In this document: positions 8,976 to 17,586 of the stretch, piece after piece
Layout of the letters: the number at the start of each line of letters is the position of its first letter
How positions within the stretch are numbered: the first letter of the stretch is position 1
Assembly (NCBI GenBank): GCA_947491225.1
Contig: CANLIE010000030.1
Location: forward strand, 1 to 37,711
Source: an uncultured Cellulophaga sp.
GTDB lineage: Bacteria; Bacteroidota; Bacteroidia; Flavobacteriales; Flavobacteriaceae
Length of the DNA stretch: 37,711 nt
Reading direction: 5' to 3'
Position numbers and translations under genes: made by a program
The notes under the pieces: generated by a model
Told to the model about the DNA's origin: nothing
Databases searched by the model: none
The model's input: only the letters and a program-made list of their open reading frames with translations

Positions 8976-10424
8976 ATGAGTGATAATGAATTGTATATAT
9001 TATTAAGTGAGCTTCGCTCTTTCAAGAGTGAGACAGAATGGGTTGAGTTTAAATTAAATAATGATATTGAAATAGGGGAGTATATTTCTGCTCTTTCTAA
9101 TTCTGCTAGTATACATAATAAAGAATATGGATATATAGTGTTTGGAATTGATGATAAAACTCATCGAATAACAGGAACATCTTTTACTTCAAATAAAAAA
9201 GTAAAAGGGAATGAAGATTTAATACCTTGGGTTGCTAGATTATTGGAGCCAAGAATTAATTTCAACTTTTATGAGTTTGAAGTTGAGGGAAATAAAGTGG
9301 TTATAGTAAAAATAAAAGCAACACAAAATACACCTGTTAAATTTAAAGGAATACCATATATTAGGATAGGATCTTATAAAAAAAAGCTGGATGAATATCC
9401 AGAAAAAGAGAGGTTGATATGGACAAAAAGCCCTTCAATAAGTTTTGAAAAAGAAATTGCAGCGTATAATTTAAAGTCAGAAGAAGTATTAAAATTGATA
9501 GACTATCCTTCATATTTTGAATTAACGAATTCTCCTCTTCCTGAAAGTCGAGAAGCAATCTTTAATAAGTTCCAACAGGAAAAATTAATATTAAAAGAAG
9601 GGAAAAATTATAAAATCACAAATTTATGTGCAATACTTTTTGCTAGAAAGTTAAATGAATTTGAAAGCTTAGAAAGAAAAGCAGTTAGGGTTATTATTTA
9701 TAAAGGAAAAAATAAATTGCATACAAAAAAGGAACAACTTGGACAAAAAGGTTATGCTTCTGGATTTAGAGGGCTGATTAATTATATTAACGATCAACTA
9801 CCTTCAAATGAGGAAATCGGAAAAGTTTTTAGAAAAGAGGTTAAAATGTATCCTGAATTAGCTATAAGAGAATTAGTTGCAAATGCTATCATTCATCAAG
9901 ACTTTAGTGAAAATGGGACAGCACCTATGGTTGAGGTTTTTGACGATAGGGTAGAAATAACTAATCCAGGTAAACCTTTAATTAGTACAATGAGGTTTAT
10001 AGATCATAATCCACAATCAAGAAACGAAAAATTAGCTCATTTTATGAGAAGAATTAGTATTTGTGAAGAGAGAGGAAGTGGTATAGATAAAGTGATTTAT
10101 CAATGTGAGTATTTTCAATTGCCTGCGCCTAAGTTCATTGAAGGAGAAAACTTCACACGTGTAATCATATATGCTCACAAGACATTAAGGCAAATGGATA
10201 AAGAAGATAAAATAAGGGCTTGTTACCTTCATTCTTGTTTAAAATATGTTTCTGGAGAGCATATGACTAATCAAACTTTAAGAGAACGATTTGGTATTGA
10301 AGAAAAAAATTACTCAATGGCATCAAGAATTATATCAGAAGGCATTAAATCGGGGCAGATAAAGGATTATGATCCAGAAAATACTTCTAAGAAACATGCG
10401 AAATATATTCCTTATTGGGCATAA
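8976..10424 (+). CDS. AlbA_2 (Schlafen-like) plus HATPase_c_4 putative regulator
   Basis: This 482-aa protein follows the COG2865 plan. Residues about 15-140 form a Schlafen-type AlbA_2 domain (TEWVEFKLNN, EYGYIVFGIDD, GIPYIRIGS). The central region is charged. Residues about 285-400 form a GHKL ATP-binding domain (AIRELVANAIIHQDFS as N-box, DDRVEITNPG, CEERGSGIDKV). A winged-helix-like tail follows. Such proteins are annotated as ATP-binding transcriptional regulators, and some AlbA_2 proteins act in phage defence. The GTG at 8970 is also in frame, but the ATG at 8976 is preferred. It has its own 130-bp upstream gap and no operon partner, so it may be an accessory insertion between core genes. 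The function is not established. Confidence 0.8.
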   Translation: MSDNELYILLSELRSFKSETEWVEFKLNNDIEIGEYISALSNSASIHNKEYGYIVFGIDDKTHRITGTSFTSNKKVKGNEDLIPWVARLLEPRINFNFYEFEVEGNKVVIVKIKATQNTPVKFKGIPYIRIGSYKKKLDEYPEKERLIWTKSPSISFEKEIAAYNLKSEEVLKLIDYPSYFELTNSPLPESREAIFNKFQQEKLILKEGKNYKITNLCAILFARKLNEFESLERKAVRVIIYKGKNKLHTKKEQLGQKGYASGFRGLINYINDQLPSNEEIGKVFRKEVKMYPELAIRELVANAIIHQDFSENGTAPMVEVFDDRVEITNPGKPLISTMRFIDHNPQSRNEKLAHFMRRISICEERGSGIDKVIYQCEYFQLPAPKFIEGENFTRVIIYAHKTLRQMDKEDKIRACYLHSCLKYVSGEHMTNQTLRERFGIEEKNYSMASRIISEGIKSGQIKDYDPENTSKKHAKYIPYWA

Positions 10425-10484
10425 TTTTTAAAAGTAAAATTGAGTAATATAGTTTTAAATATTATTATACAATAAACAAAAGCA

Positions 10485-11198
10485 ATGCTACAAAAAGTAA
10501 ACTTGGAACATATTCTATTCTTAGATATAGAAACAGTACCAGAACATAAAGAGTTTAAAGAATTAACAGAAGAAAAAAAAGAGCTATGGGCTCATAAAAC
10601 AGCATATAAGCGCCAAGAAGAATTTACGCCTGAAGAATTTTATGACAGAGCAGGTATTTGGGCAGAATTTGGTAAAATAGTATGTATTTCAATTGGATAT
10701 TTCAACAATAAAGGAGAAACGCGTAGTTTTAGAGTTACTACATTTTTTGGTGAAGAAGAAAACTTGTTAAAAGAGTTTAAAAATTTGCTAGAAACCCATT
10801 TTAACTCGCCTAAATATGTATTGTGTGCTCATAATGGTAAGGAATTTGATTTTCCATACATAGCACGACGTATGATTATAAATAAGATAGACTTACCTGT
10901 TAAGTTAAATTTATTTGGTAAAAAACCTTGGGAGGTACCACATTTAGACACAATGGAATTGTGGAAATTTGGAGATTATAAACATTTTACATCTTTAAAG
11001 CTTATGGCCAATGTGCTTGGTGTACCTTCACCCAAAGAAGATATTGATGGTAGTATGGTACGTGATGTTTTTTACATTGAAAATGATTTAGATAGAATTA
11101 TAACCTATTGTGAGTTAGATGTTGTTACCATTGCTCAAGTATTCTTGCGTTTACGTAATGAAGAATTATTAAATGATGATGAAATTAAACGAGTTTAA
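10485..11198 (+). CDS. PolB-like 3'-5' exonuclease (RNase H-fold)
   Basis: This 237-aa protein resembles the predicted 3'-5' exonucleases related to the proofreading domain of family B polymerases (PF10108 type). ExoI is seen as FLDIETVPE, with Asp14 and Glu16 as metal ligands. ExoII is CAHNGKEFDFPYI. ExoIII is seen in the C-terminal YCELDVVTIAQVFLRL, where Tyr and Asp complete the DEDDy set. There is no polymerase domain, and length is normal for the stand-alone family. The DNA or RNA substrate is unknown. It ends about 80 bp before repeat copy B. Confidence 0.88.
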   Translation: MLQKVNLEHILFLDIETVPEHKEFKELTEEKKELWAHKTAYKRQEEFTPEEFYDRAGIWAEFGKIVCISIGYFNNKGETRSFRVTTFFGEEENLLKEFKNLLETHFNSPKYVLCAHNGKEFDFPYIARRMIINKIDLPVKLNLFGKKPWEVPHLDTMELWKFGDYKHFTSLKLMANVLGVPSPKEDIDGSMVRDVFYIENDLDRIITYCELDVVTIAQVFLRLRNEELLNDDEIKRV

Positions 11199-11278
11199 TT
11201 CTTATATGCAATCTGTTGCATTTTAATATAATTTTGTCAATTCTGTAAAGGTTAGGAAATTCGTTGACAGTTTCACTA

Positions 11279-11430
11279 TAAAAAAGCCGTCAAATTGATT
11301 GATTTTTTAAAGTGAAACAACAAAAAATTGTATCAACCTTTTGGCAAGCTCAAGATGACAAAGCTTTTAGGTTAAAATTTACTTGTTTTTGATACAGTTT
11401 TCTATCGAGAATCACTCAGACTTATATAAA
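11279..11430 (+). repeat. Dispersed palindromic repeat, copy B
   Basis: This copy lies in the gap between convergent genes. It shares with copies A and C the blocks GCAAGCTCAAGATGACAAAG near 11343 and CTATCGAGAATCACTCAGAC at 11402-11421. The left arm (GATTGATTTTTTAAAGTGAAAC) is more diverged than in A. No coding frame crosses it. Its position between two gene ends suggests it could also fold and act as a transcript end. Confidence 0.75.
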
Positions 11431-11473
11431 TATTATCACAGTAAATTCAAAATGTACAAGAAGTTTTAGTAAC

Positions 11474-12448
11474 TTATTTATTATATTTTATTTGTATAAA
11501 TACAGGAAAATGATCACTATACCCTCCAATATATTTTCTGCCAACATAAGTTCTAAAAGGGTTACCTTTAAACTTACCTTCAAATTCAGTTAAAAAGTGC
11601 TTATCAAAAACATTGGCTTCAGTAAAACTATGAGTGCCTTTTTCATAGTTTAAAAAATTGTGAGAAATAATGATTTGGTCAAATAAACTCCATTTTCTTT
11701 TATAATTAGCACTGCCTCTATCATAAGTAAGCAATTTTTCACTAGGATTAAACAGAGCATTGGTGTTCAATAAAGATTTTATGCTGTCAGCTTTTGGTCC
11801 ATCATTAAAATCACCCATTATAATATAATTTGGGTTATCTATCTTTTCTTCAATTTTAGACATAAAGCTTTTTAAGGTATTGGCCGCATATAGTCTTTTG
11901 TAATCAGTTTCACCATTTCCCTCTCGTTTAGATGGCCAATGATTAACAAAAATGTGAATTTCTTCATCATTCAATTTTCCGTGTACATAGAGTATATCTC
12001 TAGTCATATCCCTTTCACCGTTAAGGTTTTCTATAAATAATGGTATTGGTTCAGAAGCTATGACCGTAAAAAAATCTTTATGATAGATTAGAGCAGTATC
12101 TATGCCTCTTTCATCTGGGGAATCATAATGCACATAGTCATAATTGATACTTTCTATATGACTAGAATTTATTAGATCAGTAAGAACAGTTTTATTTTCT
12201 ACCTCTGCAACACCTATAAGAACAGGTGGAATATCAGAAGAATGTTTACCTATTTGGGAAATAGTATTAGACAATTTATAGAGTTTCTTCTTATACCTGT
12301 TGTTTGTCCATTTTTTTTCTCCCTTTGGTGTAAAGTCATCATCCAGAGTATCAGAATCATTTATGGTATCAAACAGGTTTTCCAAATTGTAAAAAGCAAT
12401 TGTAAACAAATTAGCCTTATTTTTTCTTTTAAAGAACGAAAAAAACAT
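11474..12448 (-). CDS. Endonuclease/exonuclease/phosphatase family protein
   Basis: This 324-aa protein has the EEP fold of DNase I and inositol-phosphatase relatives. Motifs in order are FYNLENLFD near residue 20, IGVAEVENK (metal-binding Glu), FVNHWPSKREGN (catalytic His), IIMGDFNDGP (Asp-Asn pair) and the C-terminal GYSDHFPVFI (Asp-His). The opening residues FFSFFKRKNK are hydrophobic then basic, but there is no clear signal peptide, so its cellular location is uncertain. Related Bacteroidota proteins are often annotated as nucleases without known substrate. It is divergent from hflX, with 77 bp between starts. Confidence 0.87.
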   Translation of the reverse strand: MFFSFFKRKNKANLFTIAFYNLENLFDTINDSDTLDDDFTPKGEKKWTNNRYKKKLYKLSNTISQIGKHSSDIPPVLIGVAEVENKTVLTDLINSSHIESINYDYVHYDSPDERGIDTALIYHKDFFTVIASEPIPLFIENLNGERDMTRDILYVHGKLNDEEIHIFVNHWPSKREGNGETDYKRLYAANTLKSFMSKIEEKIDNPNYIIMGDFNDGPKADSIKSLLNTNALFNPSEKLLTYDRGSANYKRKWSLFDQIIISHNFLNYEKGTHSFTEANVFDKHFLTEFEGKFKGNPFRTYVGRKYIGGYSDHFPVFIQIKYNK

Positions 12449-12500
12449 GTTTTTTTATTATTTGAGGCTAAAATACAAAAATAGCTTAGCAAGTATTGAT

Positions 12501-12508
12501 TAGATTTG
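12501..12508 (+). promoter_or_regulatory. Candidate -7 box for hflX
   Basis: TAGATTTG matches TAnnTTTG and ends 17 nt before the hflX ATG. A suitably spaced -33 TTG was not seen, so this rests on the -7 match and position only. Confidence 0.45.
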
Positions 12509-12525
12509 TACTATAATATATATAT

Positions 12526-13737
12526 ATGTTAGAGAAAAAAGTTGTTGATTATGAAAAAGCTGTTCTCATTGGAGTGATAAATAAGAGCCAGACAGAACAG
12601 AAAGTAAAAGAATATTTAGATGAATTAGAGTTTCTTACGTACACTGCTGGTGGAGAAGTATATAAGCGTTTTGTTCAAAAGATAGATACACCTAACCCCA
12701 AGACATATATTGGTAGTGGTAAGATGGATGAGGTTGCTAAATATGTTGAAGAAAATGAAATAGGGTCAGTTATTTTTGATGACGAATTAACACCTGGTCA
12801 ACAACGTAACATAGAAAAACATTTAAAGTGTAAGATTGTAGACCGTACTACATTAATACTAGATATTTTTGCACAACGAGCACAAACAAGTTATTCTCGA
12901 ACGCAAGTAGAATTGGCACAATATGAATATTTATTACCAAGACTAACAGGCTTGTGGACTCACTTAGAAAGACAAAAAGGGGGTATAGGTATGCGTGGGC
13001 CTGGGGAAACAGAGATAGAAACAGATAGGCGTATTGTTCGTGATCGTATTTTTTTGCTAAAAAAGAAACTAGCCAAGATAGACAGACAAATGGAAACTCA
13101 GCGTGGTAATCGTGGCTCACTAGTTAGGGTAGCATTGGTTGGGTATACCAATGTAGGAAAGTCTACTTTAATGAACATTATTAGTAAAAGTGAAGTTTTT
13201 GCAGAAAATAAATTATTTGCAACGTTAGATACAACAGTTAGGAAAGTGGTTTTAGGAAACTTGCCATTTTTGTTAAGTGATACTGTTGGTTTTATAAGAA
13301 AGTTACCAACGCAGTTGGTAGAAAGCTTTAAAAGCACATTGGATGAAGTCAGAGAGGCAGATTTACTTTTGCATATAGTAGATATTTCACACCCTAATTT
13401 TGAGGATCATATAGATTCTGTGAACAAGGTTTTAGAAGAAATTAAGGCTGATGATAAAAAGACAATTATTGTTTTTAATAAGATAGACCAATACACATAT
13501 GAGACCATTGATGATGATGATTTGGTAACCGAAAAAACTAAAATTCACTTTACACTAGATGAGTGGAAAAAATCATGGATGCAAAAAGTAGGCGATAGAG
13601 CATTGTTTATATCCGCATTAAATAATGAAAACCTAGATACTTTTAGAAAAAGGGTTTATGATGAGGTTAGAGATATTCATATTACACGTTTTCCGTATAA
13701 TAATTTTTTATACCCGGAACATTTAGACGAGTATTAA
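12526..13737 (+). CDS. hflX: Ribosome-associated GTPase HflX
   Basis: This 403-aa GTPase matches HflX, which binds the 50S subunit and helps split stalled ribosomes. The N-terminal HflX domain holds TYIGSGKMDEV and FDDELTPGQQRN. The linker carries the signature LERQKGGIGMRGPGETEIE at about 147-165. The G domain follows: P-loop GYTNVGKST at 206-214, switch DTVGFIRKLP, and NKID for guanine recognition. A short acidic, Bacteroidota-style tail ends the protein. It is transcribed alone: a divergent gene lies upstream and a strong terminator follows 30 bp after the stop. Confidence 0.95.
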   Translation: MLEKKVVDYEKAVLIGVINKSQTEQKVKEYLDELEFLTYTAGGEVYKRFVQKIDTPNPKTYIGSGKMDEVAKYVEENEIGSVIFDDELTPGQQRNIEKHLKCKIVDRTTLILDIFAQRAQTSYSRTQVELAQYEYLLPRLTGLWTHLERQKGGIGMRGPGETEIETDRRIVRDRIFLLKKKLAKIDRQMETQRGNRGSLVRVALVGYTNVGKSTLMNIISKSEVFAENKLFATLDTTVRKVVLGNLPFLLSDTVGFIRKLPTQLVESFKSTLDEVREADLLLHIVDISHPNFEDHIDSVNKVLEEIKADDKKTIIVFNKIDQYTYETIDDDDLVTEKTKIHFTLDEWKKSWMQKVGDRALFISALNNENLDTFRKRVYDEVRDIHITRFPYNNFLYPEHLDEY

Positions 13738-13765
13738 GTTTAATTATTATACCTATCTATAGTAT

Positions 13766-13806
13766 AAGAGGTACACTTTATCGAAGAAAGTGTACCTCTT
13801 GTTTTT
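13766..13806 (+). terminator. Strong terminator after hflX
   Basis: A perfect 14-bp stem, AAGAGGTACACTTT / AAAGTGTACCTCTT, closes a 7-nt loop and is followed by GTTTTTG. It lies 29 bp after the hflX stop. Confidence 0.88.
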
Positions 13807-13840
13807 GATACAACAGAATAGTATTGATTCACAACATAAA

Positions 13841-13872
13841 TTGAGAAAAATTTAATGTTCAGCATATCTTTA
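13841..13872 (+). promoter_or_regulatory. Candidate promoter inside the hflX-TPR gap
   Basis: TTG at 13841-13843 and TATCTTTA at 13865-13872 are 21 nt apart, within the spacing expected for Bacteroidota promoters (TTG, then TAnnTTTG). The pair lies downstream of the hflX terminator and upstream of a second terminator at 14023, so it would drive a short non-coding transcript. Confidence 0.4.
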
Positions 13873-13878
13873 CATCGT

Positions 13879-14045
13879 AATTGAGAGATATAGTTTATAG
13901 AAAAAGAAACTGATTAATATTACATTAAAAATAATAAAACGCCTTTTTCCCAAATCTGGCCTTTTTTAATAAGAAATAGAAATTAAAAGATCCCAAATCT
14001 TATTCCCTATTTTAGCTAAAACGCCCTCATTAGAGGGCTTTTTTT
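13879..14045 (+). ncRNA. Candidate small RNA bounded by promoter and terminator
   Basis: Between the predicted promoter at 13841-13872 and the terminator at 14023-14045 lies about 165 bp with no ORF. It contains a repeated CCAAATCT motif (near 13951 and 13993). A terminator this far from any upstream gene, after hflX has already been terminated, needs a transcript of its own. The length would suit a 6S-like or clade-specific RNA, but I could not build a convincing fold by hand. This is inference. Confidence 0.35.
14023..14045 (+). terminator. Second terminator in the hflX-TPR gap
   Basis: GCCCTC-ATTA-GAGGGC forms a compact GC-rich 6-bp stem followed by a run of seven T. It is an independent terminator 230 bp downstream of the one for hflX. 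Confidence 0.85.
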
Positions 14046-14098
14046 ATTTAATGTGATGTTTATTAGTTTTTGGTAACACTTTACTAAAAATATTTTTA

Positions 14099-14106
14099 TA
14101 GTTTTG
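14099..14106 (+). promoter_or_regulatory. Candidate -7 box for the TPR gene
   Basis: TAGTTTTG matches TAnnTTTG and ends 13 nt before the ATG at 14120, predicting a leader of only a few bases. Confidence 0.45.
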
Positions 14107-14119
14107 ATTCACTAAAATT

Positions 14120-14833
14120 ATGAGAATGAAACAGATGATTACTTCATTAGTGCTTATTTTTACATTAAGTGTAGGAGCACAAACAAAGAGCAATTTATTA
14201 AAGCATTATGAGGCGTATTATAAAGAGATGAAGCTACAGGGAGACACCCAAGGTATAATTAATGCAATTACTCATTTAAACGTTTTGGCACCCAATAGTG
14301 CGCGTAAAGATACATTGGCATTTTTATATGCCAATAGTAATCAGCATATGCAAGCTATACGTACAATTGGTGTAGAAACCAAGGATACTGATTCTGATTT
14401 TTCAGTACAGGTAAGAGCAATTTCATTAAAGGCCTTGGGGGACATTAAAAGGGCAATAGAACAATTTGAAATTTTGTATAAGAGAACACCAAATATATTT
14501 TTAGCGTATGAATTGGCGGACTTAAAAATACAATCTGGCGATAAAGAGGGTGCCAATAAGAATATAGAATATGGTTTGGCAAATGCAAAGGACGATATGA
14601 AATATGCTTTCTACGAAAGGCAGCAGCCCTATGAGGTTCCTATTAAAGCTGCTTTTTTACATTTAAAAGCATTGGTGCAGTACAATAAAGAACAAGCAAA
14701 CCCAGATGCTGCGTTAGCTATAATAAATGAGGCATTAGTAATAGCTCCAAATTTTAACTTGGCCAGCTTAAGTAAACAGGCCATAGAAGCAAGAAAAGCG
14801 CAAGAAGCAACAAAAACAGAATCTAAAAAATAG
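14120..14833 (+). CDS. Exported tetratricopeptide-repeat protein
   Basis: This 237-aa protein has a signal peptide (residues 1-20, ending LSVGAQ). The rest is helical with TPR-like repeats, seen in ALGDIKRAIEQFEILYKRTPN and PDAALAIINEALVIAPN. TPR domains mediate protein contacts, so the role is probably scaffolding in the periplasm. The partner is unknown. The C-terminus is charged (KAQEATKTESKK). It is a single gene with its own promoter box and an extensive terminator immediately after it. Confidence 0.75.
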   Translation: MRMKQMITSLVLIFTLSVGAQTKSNLLKHYEAYYKEMKLQGDTQGIINAITHLNVLAPNSARKDTLAFLYANSNQHMQAIRTIGVETKDTDSDFSVQVRAISLKALGDIKRAIEQFEILYKRTPNIFLAYELADLKIQSGDKEGANKNIEYGLANAKDDMKYAFYERQQPYEVPIKAAFLHLKALVQYNKEQANPDAALAIINEALVIAPNFNLASLSKQAIEARKAQEATKTESKK

Positions 14834-14843
14834 GATTTGTTAT

Positions 14844-14893
14844 AAAGCAATAAAAAAAGGGATAATTACAATTATCCCTTTTTTTATTGCTTT
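14844..14893. terminator. Bidirectional terminator with a 23-bp perfect stem
   Basis: Bases 14844-14866 pair without mismatch with 14871-14893 across a TACA loop. The stem has an A7/T7 segment outside a GGGATAAT core, so both strands show a hairpin plus T run. It separates the TPR gene from the convergent NTF2-like gene and includes the stop codon of the latter (14884-14886). Confidence 0.92.
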
Positions 14894-15375
14894 ATTTTAA
14901 GTTTTTCTTTAAGTTGTATATCACTCTCTTTTTTAAGTGCTACCACTTTAGATACATTTTCATTAGGTATTGTTATTGAAAGCACATAATGTGCAATCTT
15001 CCATTTTCCTTTTATCTTTTTAAGCACTCCAGAACCACGACAAATTTCCATTTGAGTATCTAGTAATTCATCAAACCATGCAATTTTATTCGATTTATCT
15101 ATATAAACATTACGTTCAATAGCTGTAAAATTCCATGCTTTTCCATTGTCAAAATATGGTTTGGAAAAAGCTTTAAAATCATCATTTTGCCAATTTTCAG
15201 TAGCATCAGTACCTATGAAAACTGCATCTTTGGTCATTAACTTAAAGTATAAGTCAAAATCAGTATTTGCAGCAGCTTTGTGCCAAGCATCAATAGTTTT
15301 AGTAATCTCCGTTTTTTGTGCAGTAAGATGCAGTGTAAAAATTAGTAATAAGAAATGGATATAAATTTTATTCAT
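14884..15375 (-). CDS. Secreted NTF2-like (SnoaL/DUF4440) protein
   Basis: This 163-aa protein has a signal peptide (IYIHFLLLIFTLHLTAQ) and a single NTF2-like domain. The domain opens with a helix, ITKTIDAWHKAAANTDFD, then YFKLMTKDAVFIGTDATENW, and ends with the strand pair KKIKGKWKIAHYVLSI, the usual DUF4440/SnoaL_3 order. Such proteins are small-molecule binding or hydrolytic folds with varied roles, and no catalytic set can be named. Its start codon overlaps the stop of the upstream lipoprotein gene by 1 bp (TAATG), so the pair is translationally coupled. Confidence 0.82.
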   Translation of the reverse strand: MNKIYIHFLLLIFTLHLTAQKTEITKTIDAWHKAAANTDFDLYFKLMTKDAVFIGTDATENWQNDDFKAFSKPYFDNGKAWNFTAIERNVYIDKSNKIAWFDELLDTQMEICRGSGVLKKIKGKWKIAHYVLSITIPNENVSKVVALKKESDIQLKEKLKIKQ

Positions 15376-15869
15376 TAGTTTAGGATTAGGGTAGAATCTA
15401 ATGTGTTGTTTACAATTATGTTAAATTGATTCCTATAATTGTTATAGGCATTAATCATTTCCTTAGCAGGCTCTAGAATATTTGTTCTATACTCTATGGC
15501 AGCTTTAGATTTTAAGGCAAATGTCTTAATAACCAATTGTCTACTTTTAATATGTTGTTTGTTAAACTCTTGAGGGTAAGTAGAATTTTCCAATTGTTTT
15601 TGAGCTTCAATGATTTGGTCTAAAGTCATACGTAAATCTTCGTCATTCTCTGCTTTGTACATCCCATCAATTGCCGTGTTTAAGGACTTGTATGCTGTCC
15701 ATTTCTCTAAGATAACAATAGCTTTTGAGTCTAATTTTGTTTTTTTTGGAAGTTTAGTGGCATTAAAGGTAATTTTAGTTAATTGTTCCTCTGCCACAGC
15801 TTCTTTTTTTATTTCATCACAAGAAATATACGCAAAAATTGATATAAAAAAAAGTACATATCTTTTCAT
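15375..15869 (-). CDS. Putative lipoprotein of unknown function
   Basis: This 164-aa protein has a lipoprotein signal peptide: the hydrophobic run YVLFFISIFAYIS is followed by Cys17. The rest is mainly helical and charged, with KAENDEDLRMTLDQIIEAQK in the middle, and looks like a helical bundle. I do not recognise the family. It is coupled by a 1-bp overlap to the NTF2-like gene, so the two are likely to work together in the envelope. Confidence 0.7.
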   Translation of the reverse strand: MKRYVLFFISIFAYISCDEIKKEAVAEEQLTKITFNATKLPKKTKLDSKAIVILEKWTAYKSLNTAIDGMYKAENDEDLRMTLDQIIEAQKQLENSTYPQEFNKQHIKSRQLVIKTFALKSKAAIEYRTNILEPAKEMINAYNNYRNQFNIIVNNTLDSTLILN

Positions 15870-15985
15870 AAGACGAATGTATAAAAAAAGTACAAGATAA
15901 AAAGCCCCTTAACTTATCATTTACATATTATATATAATTTTTGATTGCAAATGGTTATTTTATTATAAAATTGGCCTAGAAGAAC

Positions 15986-15993
15986 TATCTTTA
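15986..15993 (+). promoter_or_regulatory. Candidate -7 box for the threonine dehydrogenase-like gene
   Basis: TATCTTTA is one base off TAnnTTTG and resembles the box at 13865. It lies 24 nt before the TTG start at 16018, consistent with that start being used. Confidence 0.4.
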
Positions 15994-16017
15994 CAATCTA
16001 ATTTAGACACCATTATT

Positions 16018-16956
16018 TTGCAAAAATCTATCTTGATTATAGGGGCCTGTGGGCAAATTGGAACAGAGCTAACATTGGCATTGCGTGAAAAATTTGGAAA
16101 TAAAAATGTTGTAGCCAGTGATATAAGAGAAGGTAATGAAGATTTAATGAGCACAGGTCCTTTTGAAATTTTAGATGCCACGGACTATAAAGCTATAGAA
16201 AATGTTGTTATGCATTATGAGATAGATGAGGTTTACCTTATGGCAGCAATGTTAAGTGCCACAGCAGAGAAATTTCCAATGCGTGCCTGGGATCTTAATA
16301 TGGGGTCACTTTTTAATATTTTAAACCTCGCCAAGGAAAAAAAAATAAATAAAGTTTTTTGGCCATCTAGTATAGCTGTTTTTGGACCAAACACACCAAA
16401 AGAAAACACTCCGCAAAACACCATTATGGAGCCTAGTACAGTGTATGGTATTAGTAAGCAATCTGGGGAACGTTGGTGCTCGTATTACTTTAACAAGTAT
16501 GGAGTAGATATTCGTAGTTTAAGGTACCCAGGATTAATTAGTTGGAAAACCCAACCAGGAGGAGGAACAACAGATTATGCTGTAGAGATTTACCATAAAG
16601 CATTAGAGAACAATGAATATATCTGTTTTTTATCTAAAGATACAAAGTTACCTATGATGTTTATGGATGATGCTATTAGAGCAACCATAGCTATTATGGA
16701 AACTGGGGCAGAAAATATAAAAGAGCGTTCTTCATACAATTTGGCGGCAATGAGTTTTACGCCAACAGAAATTGCAGCTAGTATACAAAAACATATACCA
16801 GAGTTTAAAATAGATTATAATGTGGATTTTAGACAAGAAATAGCAGACTCATGGCCACAAAGTATAGATTCTTCTAAGGCAAAAAAAGACTGGGGTTGGC
16901 AAGCAGAATTTGACTTAGAAAAGACTACAGAAACAATGTTGAAAAATTTATCTTAA
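16018..16956 (+). CDS. NAD-dependent epimerase / L-threonine dehydrogenase-like SDR
   Basis: This 312-aa extended short-chain dehydrogenase has a Rossmann motif (GACGQIG, residues 9-15). The catalytic YGISK has Tyr143 and Lys147, preceded by WPSSIAVFGP. The GLISWKTQPGGGTTDYAVEIYHKAL block and the MFMDDAIRATIAIM region match the NAD-dependent L-threonine 3-dehydrogenases of the SDR type, which oxidise threonine to 2-amino-3-ketobutyrate. The start is TTG: no ATG is available, and homologues begin MQK.ILIIGA. Length is typical (about 310-320). A UDP-sugar epimerase is the alternative but fits less well. Confidence 0.85.
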   Translation: MQKSILIIGACGQIGTELTLALREKFGNKNVVASDIREGNEDLMSTGPFEILDATDYKAIENVVMHYEIDEVYLMAAMLSATAEKFPMRAWDLNMGSLFNILNLAKEKKINKVFWPSSIAVFGPNTPKENTPQNTIMEPSTVYGISKQSGERWCSYYFNKYGVDIRSLRYPGLISWKTQPGGGTTDYAVEIYHKALENNEYICFLSKDTKLPMMFMDDAIRATIAIMETGAENIKERSSYNLAAMSFTPTEIAASIQKHIPEFKIDYNVDFRQEIADSWPQSIDSSKAKKDWGWQAEFDLEKTTETMLKNLS

Positions 16957-17076
16957 GAATTTTAATGCCTTAACTAATTTCTAATACAGAAATCTATTGG
17001 TGCTTTATGATAACACCTGACAATAAATTGAGATAAAATTAACTACTAGGTAAATTTTTTTATAAAATTAACATTG

Positions 17077-17148
17077 TAGCCTCACCAAGAATCGAACTTG
17101 GATCTAAAGTTTAGGAAACTTCTATTCTATCCGTTGAACTATGAGGCC
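17077..17148 (-). tRNA. tRNA-Arg (anticodon CCU)
   Basis: The reverse strand folds as a tRNA. The acceptor GGCCTCA pairs with TGAGGCT (one G-T pair), followed by T8 A9. The D stem is GTTC/GAAT. The anticodon stem is GAAGT/ACTTT with loop TTCCTAA (anticodon CCT). The T arm contains TTCGATT. Discriminator A is at 17077. CCA is not encoded. It decodes AGG. Confidence 0.93.
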
Positions 17149-17586
17149 ATTGTTTTTTTGGCAATGAGTGAATCAAAATTCAAAATTAATTCTTTTTATC
17201 AATTTTAGAAGTATGTTTTATTTTTTTGTAAAAAAATCTTTTTTATATTCAGAACAAAATCATACTTTTTTCTTGTCAATAATATTCTGTACTTAATTGA
17301 AAATCAATATTTTATTCGGTTATTTTTAATGATAATATTATGTATGAACCTGTGTTCAATTTTTCTGAACTGCATCAGTCTAAGTGAAATTCTGATAAAA
17401 ATTTTGTGCCTAAAACTAGTATTTCAGTACTAAAAACTTATTCTCTATAGCTCTGCTGAGCTTGTTTAAGTGCAATTTTTTCCATTCTACCTAAATAGTA
17501 AGATGATAAAATAGTAGATATCTCTATGGGTTATAATGAAAAAACTAAAGAAAATAGTGAATAATATAAAAAATGATAAGAGCATA
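17149..17586. other. AT-rich gene-free gap, possible decayed repeat
   Basis: No ORF or RNA gene is seen. Near 17341-17410 the sequence GTATGAACCTGTGTTC, then AGTCTAAGTGAAATTCTGAT and AAAAATTTTGT, loosely parallels the left half of repeat copy C read in reverse. This could be an old, decayed copy E, but the similarity is too weak to be sure. Confidence 0.4.

Noticed and set aside
12848-13120. 90-aa minus-strand frame inside hflX
   Set aside because: It is antisense to the conserved GTPase domain with no supporting features.
15610-15900. 96-aa forward frame opposite the lipoprotein gene
   Set aside because: The minus-strand gene has a lipobox and a coupled neighbour. The forward frame has neither.
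17077-17148. Integration site at tRNA-Arg
   Set aside because: No integrase and no direct repeat of the tRNA 3' end were seen on either side.
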